DNA from: Paenibacillus pabuli NBRC 13638
GTDB lineage: Bacteria; Bacillota; Bacilli; Paenibacillales; Paenibacillaceae
DNA length: 64,000 nt
NCBI RefSeq assembly: GCF_001514495.1
Contig: NZ_BCNM01000002.1
Coordinates: forward strand, 1 to 64,000
Direction: 5' to 3'
Of the stretch, positions 24,812-36,524 are shown in pieces; positions within the stretch are counted from its first letter, which is position 1; each line of letters opens with the position of its first letter. The notes beneath the pieces are model-generated. The model was given only the letters and a program-made list of their open reading frames with translations, was not told the origin of the DNA and did no database searches. The position numbers were made by a program, and so were the translations under genes.

Positions 24812-25936
24812 TCAGCTATCAAAAAATTCACTTCTTGCTTGAGTTGGCGGTAAGTCTTCAACACCTTCAACACCTGTAATCATAGTAGACAGGGCTGTAG
24901 ACAAATCGATCTCATAAGGTGCGCTTAGCATCTGCCCGTCAGCATCCTTGAGAACACGAATACGCGGACGCTGCGGAATACGTGAATGAATGTCTGCAAC
25001 TACCCCGATCTCTCCCGTACTCAACGTGACAGAAAGGCCAAGAGGGTAGATTGCTACACAGTCTCGGAACTTCTCCAGCATCCGCTGTTCATACAGTGTA
25101 CCTGAACCCGTGTATAAGACTTCCACCGCCTGATGTGGCAGCAAAGCTTGTTTATACACCCGATTGGTCGTCATTGCATCATACGAATCGGCAAGAGCCA
25201 GCCATTTGGCATACTCATGAATTTCATTGTCTTTCAACCCAAATGGATAGCCGCTGCCATCGATTCGTTCATGGTGCTGTAATGCGCAATGTGCAGCAAG
25301 GAGCGGTATACCCGGTTCATCTTTGAGAATACGATGTCCATATGTAGTATGCTGCTGTATGATTTTAAATTCCTCGTCGCTCAATCGGGCAGGCTTGTGC
25401 AAAATCTCTGGAGCGATCTGCGTTTTACCGATATCATGCAGTAAAGCTCCCAATCCAATCTCCATTAACTGCTGCCGAGTATAGCCCGATGCCACACCAA
25501 GAACCAGTGTATATACACATACATTGAGAGAGTGATTATACAAGTCAAAATCACTGGAGTTCATGTCCATCAGCATAATCATGGCTTCCTTCTGACTACC
25601 AATGTCCTCCAGAATCGTATTCATTAACCCACTGAGTGCTTTACCAAAGTGCGGCATTCGACTTTTGGTTTTTAGACCCGACATGCTATGGAACTGCTGT
25701 TTGATCTCAACCAATGCTCTGCGCCTGGTCTCTTCCCGAAGCATATCCGGAATAATGATATCTTCTGTAGCTGCATCATTGACATATACATATCCAATCC
25801 CCAAATCCTTCAAACGTACAATCAACCGACTGGTCAGTTCCACTCCCTCACTGAGCAGAACCAGACCCTCTTCACTATAAATTCGTTTCCCCAGCTTCAT
25901 GCCAGGCTGCAATAGGTTTATATGTACTAAACGCAC
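24812..25936 (-). CDS. HD-GYP domain protein, probable c-di-GMP phosphodiesterase
   Basis: A 374-residue protein. Residues 1-60 form an N-terminal domain (MRLVHINLLQPGMKLGKRIYSEEG), and the HD-GYP domain covers about 115-310. Metal-ligand motifs are LLHDIGKTQIAPEILHKP (HD), HTTYGH, HHERIDGSGYPFGLK (with the GYP) and ALADSYDAMTTNRVYK. It probably hydrolyses cyclic di-GMP. It has the same layout as the HD-GYP gene at 28430, only 2.5 kb away, so the pair is likely an old duplication. A C-terminal extension (about 310-374) is not recognised. Confidence 0.92.
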   Translation of the reverse strand: MRLVHINLLQPGMKLGKRIYSEEGLVLLSEGVELTSRLIVRLKDLGIGYVYVNDAATEDIIIPDMLREETRRRALVEIKQQFHSMSGLKTKSRMPHFGKALSGLMNTILEDIGSQKEAMIMLMDMNSSDFDLYNHSLNVCVYTLVLGVASGYTRQQLMEIGLGALLHDIGKTQIAPEILHKPARLSDEEFKIIQQHTTYGHRILKDEPGIPLLAAHCALQHHERIDGSGYPFGLKDNEIHEYAKWLALADSYDAMTTNRVYKQALLPHQAVEVLYTGSGTLYEQRMLEKFRDCVAIYPLGLSVTLSTGEIGVVADIHSRIPQRPRIRVLKDADGQMLSAPYEIDLSTALSTMITGVEGVEDLPPTQARSEFFDS

Positions 25937-26005
25937 AGCCTATCCTCTCCCGCTCCGTAGATGTAATTTCCACTAGCCGCCGCTTCAGCAGAAGGCAAGT
26001 ACTTG

Positions 26006-27436
26006 TTATTTTGCATGCCAGCGGGATCGCAGACTGTCATCGAGCGCCCCTGGTCTTTTTAGTTCTATTTCAAGCAGATCACGTATGAATTCCGGTAGAC
26101 GATAAGAAGTGCCGGTTCCACGTGCAAGTGAATGATAACCCACATTAAACGTAAACATGTCGAGAGTCCCAACAACGTATTCATCTTCATCATGAACCCG
26201 CTTGCCATCTATATACATGGCACCAATCTTCTCATACGCAGGCAAATGTGGATGATATTCAACCTCCATCCCATCCATGCACAATGTTCCAAGAATGTCC
26301 CCCCGGAATCCAAATCCGATAATGGGTTTACGTGAAAACTCTGGCAACAGGGACTGTTCCAGTGCTTCACGAATTTGACTTCCATTCAAACATATTGTAC
26401 AGGCATTAATTGGAGATGGACATAGGGAATGTAACATTCCTTTTGTAATATCGCCCTCCGGTAGATCTCCAAGAAGCTGCCCGGCATTAACAAGTGACAC
26501 TTGTGCGCCCGTAAACCGGCGAACCGCCTGGGCAAGCAATGAAGCAAACGGAGATTCTCGATCGTAATCTATGGTTAGGGTTCTGTCCGTAATAACAGCT
26601 GTCTGCCCAAGTGAACGTGCGGCTTCAGTTCGGTGTGTGGCTATAGCCAGGGAAACCTGTTCTTCAAGCATCACGTTCTGGACAGGAACACAACCACTGC
26701 TCACCAGTCTAACTTCATTGGTTCCACATTCCCGCTCCAATACCACTTTACCGAGCCACTGGCCAAACTTGCCTGCTGCTCCAAGAACCGTTTGCCCAAT
26801 AACGAATGGTTCTTCGAGAACATGATGTGTATGTCCGCCAAGGATGACATCTATGCCAGGGATCTGTTCAGCCATTCTTTGATCGGTTGAAAGCCCCAGA
26901 TGTGATAAAACAACCAGTACATCCACCTGAGGGCGCAAGGCTTCCACTTGCTCACGCAATGTCTCCACTGGATCCAAAACATTCCATCCCAGCAACTCAT
27001 AAAAAGCGGTAAAGGGCGCTGTAGACCCAAGCAGACCGATACGAAATGCACCCTTTTCCACAATAACAGATGATTTCATCCAGACAGGTGGCAGGCCCGT
27101 TGCCTGCTCCACAACATTTCCACATACCACAGGACACAGCAGACCCGCATAAGATTGGGACAGCTGCTCTGGGGTGAAGGTCAATCCTTCATTGTTGCCA
27201 ATCGTTACGGCATCATAACCGGTCAGATTGAGTACATCTACATTGGCTGCCCCCAGAGTCCCTTCCGTCTCAACCGCCATCCGGTCCATATGGTCCCCGA
27301 TATCAAGTACCAGAACATCCTCGGCCTGTTCCTTTTCCTGTCTGATCATGGCGGCGATGGAGCTCATGGTGCCAAAATGACTATGGATGTCATTCGTATG
27401 CAGAATTGTTAACGTTTGTGTCTTCATGGTACTCAT
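26006..27436 (-). CDS. yunD: YunD-like metallophosphatase/5'-nucleotidase family protein
   Basis: A 476-residue protein of the UshA/5'-nucleotidase family. The metallophosphoesterase domain has TNDIHSHFG, DIGDHMDR, GNNEG, SHLG and GGHTHHVLEE, which carry the di-metal ligands. The C-terminal 5'-nucleotidase domain spans about residues 285-440. There is no signal peptide, unlike classic secreted 5'-nucleotidases, which points to a cytoplasmic enzyme as for Bacillus YunD. The start is the ATG at 27436 with GGAGGAGG seven bases before it. Confidence 0.88.
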   Translation of the reverse strand: MSTMKTQTLTILHTNDIHSHFGTMSSIAAMIRQEKEQAEDVLVLDIGDHMDRMAVETEGTLGAANVDVLNLTGYDAVTIGNNEGLTFTPEQLSQSYAGLLCPVVCGNVVEQATGLPPVWMKSSVIVEKGAFRIGLLGSTAPFTAFYELLGWNVLDPVETLREQVEALRPQVDVLVVLSHLGLSTDQRMAEQIPGIDVILGGHTHHVLEEPFVIGQTVLGAAGKFGQWLGKVVLERECGTNEVRLVSSGCVPVQNVMLEEQVSLAIATHRTEAARSLGQTAVITDRTLTIDYDRESPFASLLAQAVRRFTGAQVSLVNAGQLLGDLPEGDITKGMLHSLCPSPINACTICLNGSQIREALEQSLLPEFSRKPIIGFGFRGDILGTLCMDGMEVEYHPHLPAYEKIGAMYIDGKRVHDEDEYVVGTLDMFTFNVGYHSLARGTGTSYRLPEFIRDLLEIELKRPGALDDSLRSRWHAK

Positions 27437-27558
27437 CACACCGCCTCCTCCATATCCTCTTCTTAACGTACATTCCTCTAATGGATAAGCATAACATTTT
27501 CCGTGTCGTTATGATATATTTAAAGGGTTTAGAGATGAAAAAGAGGTGAGCTATTCGC

Positions 27559-28305
27559 ATGAAATTGACCATTCAATTATTCGCAGGAATCGCTGAACGA
27601 CTGGGCACATCCCAGCTTGAATATGAGTACCCGGGGACTGATCCGACCCCAGTACAGTTAAAAGAAAATCTGGGTGTCGCTTATCCTGAAGCGGCTGCTT
27701 TAATACGTGTTTCCTTTTTGGCAGTAAATCAGCAGTATGCTCCTGCCGATATTTTAATCAAGGCCCAGGACGAAATCGCTTTAATTCCTCCCGTGTCTGG
27801 AGGAGATGGTACTGATTCGAGCGATCATGAACATAGGTCTTCTTATCCGGAACACCGAACCGATGACGGATTATTTCTTATAACCCAGTCCCCATTGTCC
27901 GTTGAAGCAACAACCGGGCTCGTCATTACTGCAAACCATGGAGCGGCCCTTACGTTTGTAGGTACTACCCGTGAAATGACCGGAGAACAACGAACCGTCT
28001 ATCTGGAATACGAAGCCTACGTCCCCATGGCGCTTTCACAGATGGCGAGGATTGGCAGTGAAATCTCCGAACGCTGGCCAGGTGTGCGCTGTGCGATCAG
28101 CCATCGAATTGGCAAGGTGGACGTGGCTGAGATCAGCGTCGTGATCGCTGTTTCCTCACCTCATCGCAATGACTGTTATGATGCAAGCCGTTATGCCATT
28201 GAACGACTCAAACAGACTGTTCCCATCTGGAAAAAAGAAATATGGGAAGATGGCTCGGAATGGAAAGGTCATCAGCTAGGACCCTGGAACCCCATGGACA
28301 ACTGA
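27559..28305 (+). CDS. moaDE: MoaD-MoaE fusion, molybdopterin synthase
   Basis: A 248-residue fusion of both molybdopterin synthase subunits. Residues 1-82 form a ubiquitin-like MoaD ending in IPPVSGG, the double glycine that must be C-terminal to carry the sulfur as a thiocarboxylate. A roughly 20-residue charged linker (SSDHEHRSSYPEHR) follows. Residues about 103-248 form MoaE, with FVGTTRE, the MoaE signature VVIAVSSPHR, and the catalytic lysine motif VPIWKKEIW. It makes molybdopterin in molybdenum cofactor synthesis. The fusion would need cleavage after Gly82 to expose the active end. No other moa gene lies in the window. Confidence 0.92.
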   Translation: MKLTIQLFAGIAERLGTSQLEYEYPGTDPTPVQLKENLGVAYPEAAALIRVSFLAVNQQYAPADILIKAQDEIALIPPVSGGDGTDSSDHEHRSSYPEHRTDDGLFLITQSPLSVEATTGLVITANHGAALTFVGTTREMTGEQRTVYLEYEAYVPMALSQMARIGSEISERWPGVRCAISHRIGKVDVAEISVVIAVSSPHRNDCYDASRYAIERLKQTVPIWKKEIWEDGSEWKGHQLGPWNPMDN

Positions 28306-28357
28306 ATAATTAGTCATTAAACCTCTTGAAGTAGTGATGAAATTAGTAAATAAGTCG

Positions 28358-28386
28358 TTGTCAACCCATTTTTTTCTTGTTATTAT
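28358..28386 (+). promoter_or_regulatory. Sigma-A-like promoter for the second HD-GYP gene
   Basis: TTGTCA at 28358-28363, a 17-bp spacer and TATTAT at 28381-28386, each five of six to consensus. It lies about 45 bp before the GTG start. Confidence 0.5.
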
Positions 28387-28429
28387 AATTCTATGTGTCG
28401 ATATTAGTCGAGGAAAAGGTGGTTTATAC

Positions 28430-29479
28430 GTGAGAGTGCATGTTACTGATCTTAAACCTGGTGACCTGTTAAAAAATGATGTGTACAACCGTTCGGGTCT
28501 CCACATGCTGATGAAAGGTTCCACGCTCAGCGACGATGATATTTCCAAGTTGCTGCAGCACGGGATTGATTATGCAGATGTAGAGCATACAACAACCGAC
28601 CTACACTCTGATGCACAAACCTTACCTTCCGATCAAACCCGTTTGTTAACGACCTTGTTTAACGATACGATCAAAGGTACCGAATCTCTGTTTCAACAAG
28701 CGATGGAGAAAGGTTTTATTGACGAGACTCAGGTCGATGAAATTCTGATAACCCTGACGGGACAGCTTGAAAAACAAAAGGATGTTGTCTCCTTGCTGCT
28801 GATGCTTGACGGGGACAATGATTATACTTACAACCACTCACTGCAAGTCGGAATGCTCGCTTTTTATATTGCTGGCTGGATGGGCTACAATCCTGAAGAA
28901 TGTCTCAATGTGGCAAAAGCAGGATACCTTCATGATATTGGCAAGTCCAAGATTCCTCATGAAATATTACATAAGCCGGGGAAATTGACCCCCGAAGAGT
29001 TCGCAGAGATGAAGAAGCATACGTTCTACGGGTACGATATTATTAAGGAATCCACTCAGGATGAACTTCTCGCCAAAGTCGCGCTCCAGCATCATGAGCG
29101 AGAGGATGGAAGCGGTTATCCACACGGACTGAAAGGAGACGAGATTCACCCTTATGCCCGTATAACAGCCGTAGCAGACGTTTACAGTGCCATGACAACC
29201 AACCGGGTATATCAGACCAAACAGGAGCTAATCTCCGTTCTGTGCGAGCTGTACAGCCTTAGCTTCGGTCAACTGAACGGCGAGGCTACCCAAGAGCTCA
29301 TCAAACATATGCTGCCCAATTTCATAGGCAAACGGGTTCTGCTTACTACGGGCGAAACTGGCCTGATTGTGATGAACAATCCCGCAGATTACTTCCGACC
29401 ACTCGTACAGACCTCTACAGCCTTTATTGATCTAGCGAAGGAAAGAGACATCGCTATCGTTGAAATTTATGTACAGTAG
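28430..29479 (+). CDS. HD-GYP domain protein, probable c-di-GMP phosphodiesterase
   Basis: A 349-residue protein. A short N-terminal domain (VRVHVTDLKPGDLLKNDVYN) resembles that of the 24812-25936 protein. The HD-GYP domain follows (about residues 120-300): YLHDIGKSKIPHEILHKP, HTFYGYD, HHEREDGSGYPHGLKGDEI and AVADVYSAMTTNRVYQ. All metal-ligand motifs look intact. The start is the GTG at 28430 after AAAGGTGG; an upstream in-frame ATG at 28334 would add 32 hydrophobic residues that overlap the promoter. Confidence 0.9.
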   Translation: MRVHVTDLKPGDLLKNDVYNRSGLHMLMKGSTLSDDDISKLLQHGIDYADVEHTTTDLHSDAQTLPSDQTRLLTTLFNDTIKGTESLFQQAMEKGFIDETQVDEILITLTGQLEKQKDVVSLLLMLDGDNDYTYNHSLQVGMLAFYIAGWMGYNPEECLNVAKAGYLHDIGKSKIPHEILHKPGKLTPEEFAEMKKHTFYGYDIIKESTQDELLAKVALQHHEREDGSGYPHGLKGDEIHPYARITAVADVYSAMTTNRVYQTKQELISVLCELYSLSFGQLNGEATQELIKHMLPNFIGKRVLLTTGETGLIVMNNPADYFRPLVQTSTAFIDLAKERDIAIVEIYVQ

Positions 29480-29556
29480 CATGAGTTGCACAGTTATGCG
29501 ATGTAATAGATATAGCATGTCAACGCTCAGAATACAGTATTGCGTTACTACATGTG

Positions 29557-29590
29557 CTAAAAAGGGGAGCCATTATGGCTTCCCTTTTGT
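29557..29590. terminator. Bidirectional terminator hairpin
   Basis: AAAAGGGGAGCCAT pairs with ATGGCTTCCCTTTT with two bases in the loop and A/T flanks. It serves the HD-GYP gene and the convergent YjcZ-type gene. Confidence 0.75.
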
Positions 29591-29614
29591 GAATTCCTAT
29601 TCCTACATTCCGGA

Positions 29615-29746
29615 TTAAACGCAGAATGCTTTCGTGATGATAACCAACAGAATGAACAGTACCAAGATCGCACCAGTGTTTGTGAACATATTGTATCCAC
29701 CAACGCCGCCTACATTGCCCCCACAGCCATATCCTACTTCGCTCAT
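29615..29746 (-). CDS. YjcZ-family sporulation micro-protein
   Basis: A 43-codon gene read directly from the sequence. The product starts MSEVGYGCGGNVGG, with a glycine-rich first half, then one transmembrane helix (GAILVLFILLVIITKAF). This matches the YjcZ sporulation family, which has a glycine/tyrosine head and an ILIVVLFILLIIV-type tail. A GAGGAGG ribosome site precedes the ATG. A CATATGTTA motif 32 bp upstream fits a sigma-K -10 element, in line with late mother-cell expression. Confidence 0.82.
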   Translation of the reverse strand: MSEVGYGCGGNVGGVGGYNMFTNTGAILVLFILLVIITKAFCV

Positions 29747-29777
29747 GTGATTGCCTCCTCTTTCTTCAGGTATACCC

Positions 29778-29786
29778 TAACATATG
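29778..29786 (-). promoter_or_regulatory. Sigma-K-like -10 element for the YjcZ-type gene
   Basis: On the minus strand CATATGTTA fits CATANNNTA exactly. No AC -35 element is found at 16-17 bp. Confidence 0.4.
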
Positions 29787-29888
29787 ACGTTGGCCGTTTC
29801 GATGAACCGGGCGAAGTGGCAACATTCCATAAATGGTTGTCTGCCTGGTTTAAGACAATTAGTAAAGTGGTTATTCCTGATCCGCCAG

Positions 29889-30608
29889 CTAATTTGGGGA
29901 ATTGGGTGAAACCTTAATTCCCTTTTCCTTGCGATACATAATGACAAGCATTCTCCAAAAATCATAACTGCCTGTGTCGTTCATCATAAACGACTGGTAG
30001 TGATGGTACGCTTCCTCTGCCCAAGGCGGGCATGCCATGTCGGAGGTCTTTTTCTGCTGCTGAATCCAAGCTGATTGGACTTCCAGTGTCCGTTCCATCG
30101 CGATAAAGCGTTTCTTCTCATCCGCCGTCATAAGCATCTCCTTCGTTTCTCCGTCAGCTGAACTATATGCAGATTGCAAGTAGAACCCTGGATCAACAAC
30201 ACCATTCTCACTAGCCGTATATCCATACGATGGTGTGCTGGACTTGCGTACCTCGTAGTGCACATGCGGCCCCGTACTTTCCCCTGTGCTACCCTGGTTG
30301 CCAATCATCTGCCCTTGTTTCACTTGCTGTCCGAGTTTCACTTTAATTCGAGAAAGATGAGCATAACAATGCAAGTACCCCCTATGATCCTCTATTGCAA
30401 CAGTAAGCCCATAACCGCCGAATCCTGAGCCCGTAACACCTTCCGCAGCAAAACGTACGGTCCCGTCCATAAATGCATATACAGGGCCATTCCATGGCTC
30501 TGTGACCAGGTCAACGCCGCGATGGAACGTCTGCCCGCCAGAAATAGGATGAATACGATAGCCAAATGAACTGGTAATGCGATAGCCTTCAAATGGATTT
30601 AAGCTCAT
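29889..30608 (-). CDS. M23 family metallopeptidase without signal peptide
   Basis: A 239-residue lysostaphin-type endopeptidase that would cut peptide cross-bridges. The M23 domain covers about residues 8-145: SSFGYRIHPISG, the Zn ligands in FHRGVDLV (His and Asp) and the HVHYE motif (HxH). The C-terminal part (about 175-239) has PPWAEEAYHHY and FWRMLVIMYR, which resembles the C-terminal domains of Bacillus phage endolysins. There is no signal peptide or transmembrane segment. A cytoplasmic or phage-type lytic protein released by lysis, or a spore/mother-cell enzyme, are both possible. No other phage gene lies nearby. Confidence 0.85.
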   Translation of the reverse strand: MSLNPFEGYRITSSFGYRIHPISGGQTFHRGVDLVTEPWNGPVYAFMDGTVRFAAEGVTGSGFGGYGLTVAIEDHRGYLHCYAHLSRIKVKLGQQVKQGQMIGNQGSTGESTGPHVHYEVRKSSTPSYGYTASENGVVDPGFYLQSAYSSADGETKEMLMTADEKKRFIAMERTLEVQSAWIQQQKKTSDMACPPWAEEAYHHYQSFMMNDTGSYDFWRMLVIMYRKEKGIKVSPNSPN

Positions 30609-30860
30609 ACATTCACATCCTTTTCTATCATTAGATGCGTAAGTCTAGCAAATAGCTTGTGCTATTGATCCTATTTTATTACAAAAAGCACTGCCCAGAA
30701 TCGCATAAGGAAACCTCCTGGTCTCTCCACGCATATATACTAGACGGTGCAGTTACACTTAAAACAAAATGTTCTGTAAAGTTTAACTATATTCCTCCTT
30801 TCAACCAACCGCCTAAAATTGAATCTTCCAGCCGGGAGTGACATGAGAGTAAATGATCAT

Positions 30861-30900
30861 AAAAAAAGATCGAGGGATTTAACTCCCTCGATCTTTCCTT
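30861..30900. terminator. Terminator after sufB
   Basis: AAAGATCGAGGGA pairs perfectly with TCCCTCGATCTTT around a six-base loop, A-run on one side and T-rich on the other. It ends the minus-strand suf operon. The rest of 30609-30986 holds no clear gene. Confidence 0.88.
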
Positions 30901-30986
30901 GACCCTGTATAAGACTACGTGAAACGAATTGACGTAGAGCCAGCGTAATCAGAATCTACGTTTCCGAAACGGATTATGACAGCGGA

Positions 30987-32384
30987 TTAACCGATACTGC
31001 CTTCCATTTCGAATTTGATCAATCTGTTCATCTCTACCGCATATTCCATCGGTAGTTCCTTCGTGAACGGTTCAATAAAGCCCATGATGATCATCTGTGT
31101 TGCTTCAGCATCGGTCAGACCGCGGCTCATCAGGTAGAAGAGTTGATCCTCGGACACTTTGGATACCGTAGCTTCATGCTCCAGCATAATGTTATCATTC
31201 ATGATTTCATTGTAAGGAATCGTATCGGATGTGGACTCATTATCCAGAATGAGCGTATCACATTTGATATTGGATTTCGCGCCTTCCGCTTGGCGACCAA
31301 AGGAAGCCAGACCACGGTAGGTTACTTTACCACCATGTTTACTGATCGACTTGGATACAATCGTTGATGTTGTATCTGGAGCCAAGTGAATCATTTTCGC
31401 CCCTGCATCCTGATGCTGATTTTTACCAGCTACAGCGATGGACAGAACCGAACCTTTAGCTCCGCGGCCTTTCAGTACAACGGCTGGATATTTCATCGTC
31501 AGTTTGGAACCGATGTTGCCATCGACCCATTCCATCGTTGCATTCTCCTCCGCAACTGCACGTTTCGTAACCAGGTTGTAGATATTTGGTGCCCAGTTTT
31601 GAATCGTTGTGTAACGAACACGGGCATTTTTCTTACAGATGATCTCAACGACAGCACTATGCAGTGAGTTCGTGCTGTAGATTGGAGCTGTACAACCTTC
31701 TACATAGTGAACGAAGCTGTCTTCGTCCGCAATGATGAGTGTACGCTCGAATTGTCCCATATTTTCGGAGTTAATCCGGAAATAGGCTTGCAGAGGCACT
31801 TCACATTTTACGCCTTTAGGCACGTAGATGAAGCTTCCTCCGGACCATACGGCACTATTCAATGCAGCAAATTTGTTATCAGCCGGTGGAATAACGGTTG
31901 CGAAATATTCACGCAGGATTTCCGGATGCTCTCTAAGTGCAGTATCCGTATCCATGAAGATTACGCCCTGATCTTCCAATTCTTTTTGCATGTTGTGGTA
32001 TACAACCTCGGACTCATACTGAGCCGATACACCTGCGAGGAACTTTTGCTCCGCTTCAGGGATACCCAGTTTATCAAAAGTTTCCTTGATTTCGGAAGGT
32101 ACCTCTTCCCATGTTTTTCCTTGTTTTTCAGAAGGACGAACATAGTACTGGATGTCATTGAAATCCAAACCGTCGAGATCTCCGCCCCATTTAGGCATTG
32201 GCATTTTTTCGAACTGTTTCAGGGACTTCAAACGGAATTCCAACATCCATTCCGGTTCGTTCTTGATTTTCGAAATCTCCGTAACAACTTCTGCAGTCAG
32301 ACCTTTACCGGTTTGAAAGATGGATTTGTGTTCGTCGCGAAAACCATATTTATACTCTTCCATTTCTGGTGCTTTTTTAGCCAT
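30987..32384 (-). CDS. sufB: Fe-S cluster assembly protein SufB
   Basis: A 465-residue SufB, the scaffold of the SufBCD complex on which Fe-S clusters are built. Family motifs: [20 protein letters not shown] at the start, [40 protein letters not shown], and the C-terminal [22 protein letters not shown]. It is the last gene of the sufCDSUB operon, with 20 bp after sufU and a strong terminator behind it. It is shorter than E. coli SufB in the middle but otherwise canonical for Firmicutes. Confidence 0.97.
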   Translation of the reverse strand: MAKKAPEMEEYKYGFRDEHKSIFQTGKGLTAEVVTEISKIKNEPEWMLEFRLKSLKQFEKMPMPKWGGDLDGLDFNDIQYYVRPSEKQGKTWEEVPSEIKETFDKLGIPEAEQKFLAGVSAQYESEVVYHNMQKELEDQGVIFMDTDTALREHPEILREYFATVIPPADNKFAALNSAVWSGGSFIYVPKGVKCEVPLQAYFRINSENMGQFERTLIIADEDSFVHYVEGCTAPIYSTNSLHSAVVEIICKKNARVRYTTIQNWAPNIYNLVTKRAVAEENATMEWVDGNIGSKLTMKYPAVVLKGRGAKGSVLSIAVAGKNQHQDAGAKMIHLAPDTTSTIVSKSISKHGGKVTYRGLASFGRQAEGAKSNIKCDTLILDNESTSDTIPYNEIMNDNIMLEHEATVSKVSEDQLFYLMSRGLTDAEATQMIIMGFIEPFTKELPMEYAVEMNRLIKFEMEGSIG

Positions 32385-32404
32385 CTTGCTCTACCTCCCT
32401 ATCG

Positions 32405-35347
<2,943 letters not shown>

Positions 35348-35371
35348 TGATTATCCTCCTCCGTTTTGTCT

Positions 35372-36151
35372 TTACGCTTGACCTACAGTTTCGTCTGTAA
35401 TTCCCAGCTCTTCCTTAACCCAGTCATATCCTTCAGCTTCCAGACGATGAGCGAGCTCAGGTCCGCCAGATTTCACGATACGACCTTGCATCATTACGTG
35501 TACGTAGTCAGGAGTAATGTAGTTCAACAGGCGTTGATAGTGAGTGATGATCAGGAATCCGCGATCTTCGCTCTTCATTGCGTTTACACCGTTTGCCACG
35601 ATTTTCAGAGCATCGATATCCAGACCGGAGTCAATTTCATCGAGTACTACGATTTTTGGATCAAGCAGCATCATTTGCAGGATCTCGTTCCGTTTTTTCT
35701 CACCACCGGAGAAACCTTCGTTCAGGTAACGGTGAGCAAATTCAGGATTCATGTCGAGCTCTTTCATTTTACCTTCCATTTGGCGAATGAACTTGATCAG
35801 GGAGATCTCGTTACCTTCACCACGACGTGCGTTGATTGCGCTACGCAGGAAGTCAGAATTCGTTACACCAGCAATTTCACTCGGGTATTGCATAGCCAGG
35901 AACAGACCTGCACGAGCGCGCTCGTCTACAGCCATATCCAGTACATCTTCACCATCAAGTGTAATTGTACCGTCAGTTACTTCATATTTAGGGTGCCCCA
36001 TAAGTGCAGAAGCCAGTGTTGATTTACCTGTTCCGTTCGGACCCATGATGGCGTGGATTTCTCCACCTTTCATTTCCAGGTTGATGCCTTTCAGGATTTC
36101 CTTACCTTCGATCGTCGCTTTCAGACCTTCAATGACGAAATTCGTAGCCAT
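35372..36151 (-). CDS. sufC: Fe-S cluster assembly ATPase SufC
   Basis: A 259-residue ABC-type ATPase that drives the SufBCD scaffold. Walker A is MGPNGTGKSTLASAL, the signature is EGFSGGEKKRNEI, and Walker B is IVVLDEIDSGLDIDA. The start is the ATG at 36151 before ATNFVIEG, following GGAGGG; the frame stays open 42 codons further, but the start of SufC homologues matches this position. It is the first gene of the suf operon, with a Fur/PerR-like operator over its promoter. Confidence 0.96.
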   Translation of the reverse strand: MATNFVIEGLKATIEGKEILKGINLEMKGGEIHAIMGPNGTGKSTLASALMGHPKYEVTDGTITLDGEDVLDMAVDERARAGLFLAMQYPSEIAGVTNSDFLRSAINARRGEGNEISLIKFIRQMEGKMKELDMNPEFAHRYLNEGFSGGEKKRNEILQMMLLDPKIVVLDEIDSGLDIDALKIVANGVNAMKSEDRGFLIITHYQRLLNYITPDYVHVMMQGRIVKSGGPELAHRLEAEGYDWVKEELGITDETVGQA

Positions 36152-36278
36152 GTGTATTGTTTCCCTCCATTGATTAAATTGATGTTTACTGTCGAAAACG
36201 AAAAAGCGCCTATTAATTATCTGAACAGGGCTTCCCCTGAATTTCTCCTGTACTCCAATCTCCAAAGCAAGAATCACT

Positions 36279-36315
36279 TTAGAATAATTCTAAACTGATT
36301 CTCAATGATTATCAA
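36279..36315 (-). promoter_or_regulatory. suf promoter with Fur/PerR-type operator
   Basis: On the minus strand TTGATA (36310-36315), a 17-bp spacer and TAGAAT (36287-36292) form a good sigma-A promoter about 130 bp before sufC. The -10 is embedded in the 15-bp palindrome TTAGAATTATTCTAA (36279-36293). It differs from the PerR box TTATAATNATTATAA at two symmetric positions. Upstream, the heptad repeats TGATAATCA and TGAGAATCA (36296-36314) resemble Fur half-sites. Iron or peroxide control is inferred. Confidence 0.6.
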
Positions 36316-36475
36316 GTCATTTCCTAAGAACTCTTTTGTCCCTTACAGGAAACATTATTCTATCTGATTCTATAATAAAAGACGGATTGAATCAAATGAC
36401 AATGCTCTTCGTCATAAATAAACCGTGAGAAAAATCACAGTAATTCACTTTTTATCGAATCTGCTCCTCTCAAAC

Positions 36476-36514
36476 CAAAAAAGGACTTATCCATCCACCG
36501 GACAAGTCCTTTCG
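36476..36514 (-). terminator. Rho-independent terminator after the DUF1802 gene
   Basis: On the minus strand AAAGGACTTGTCC pairs with GGATAAGTCCTTTTTT over a seven-base loop. Confidence 0.8.
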
Positions 36515-36524
36515 TTAAATAACA

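Noticed and set aside
29889..30608. Prophage
   Set aside because: Only one lysin-like gene is present; no holin, capsid, integrase or attachment repeats around it.
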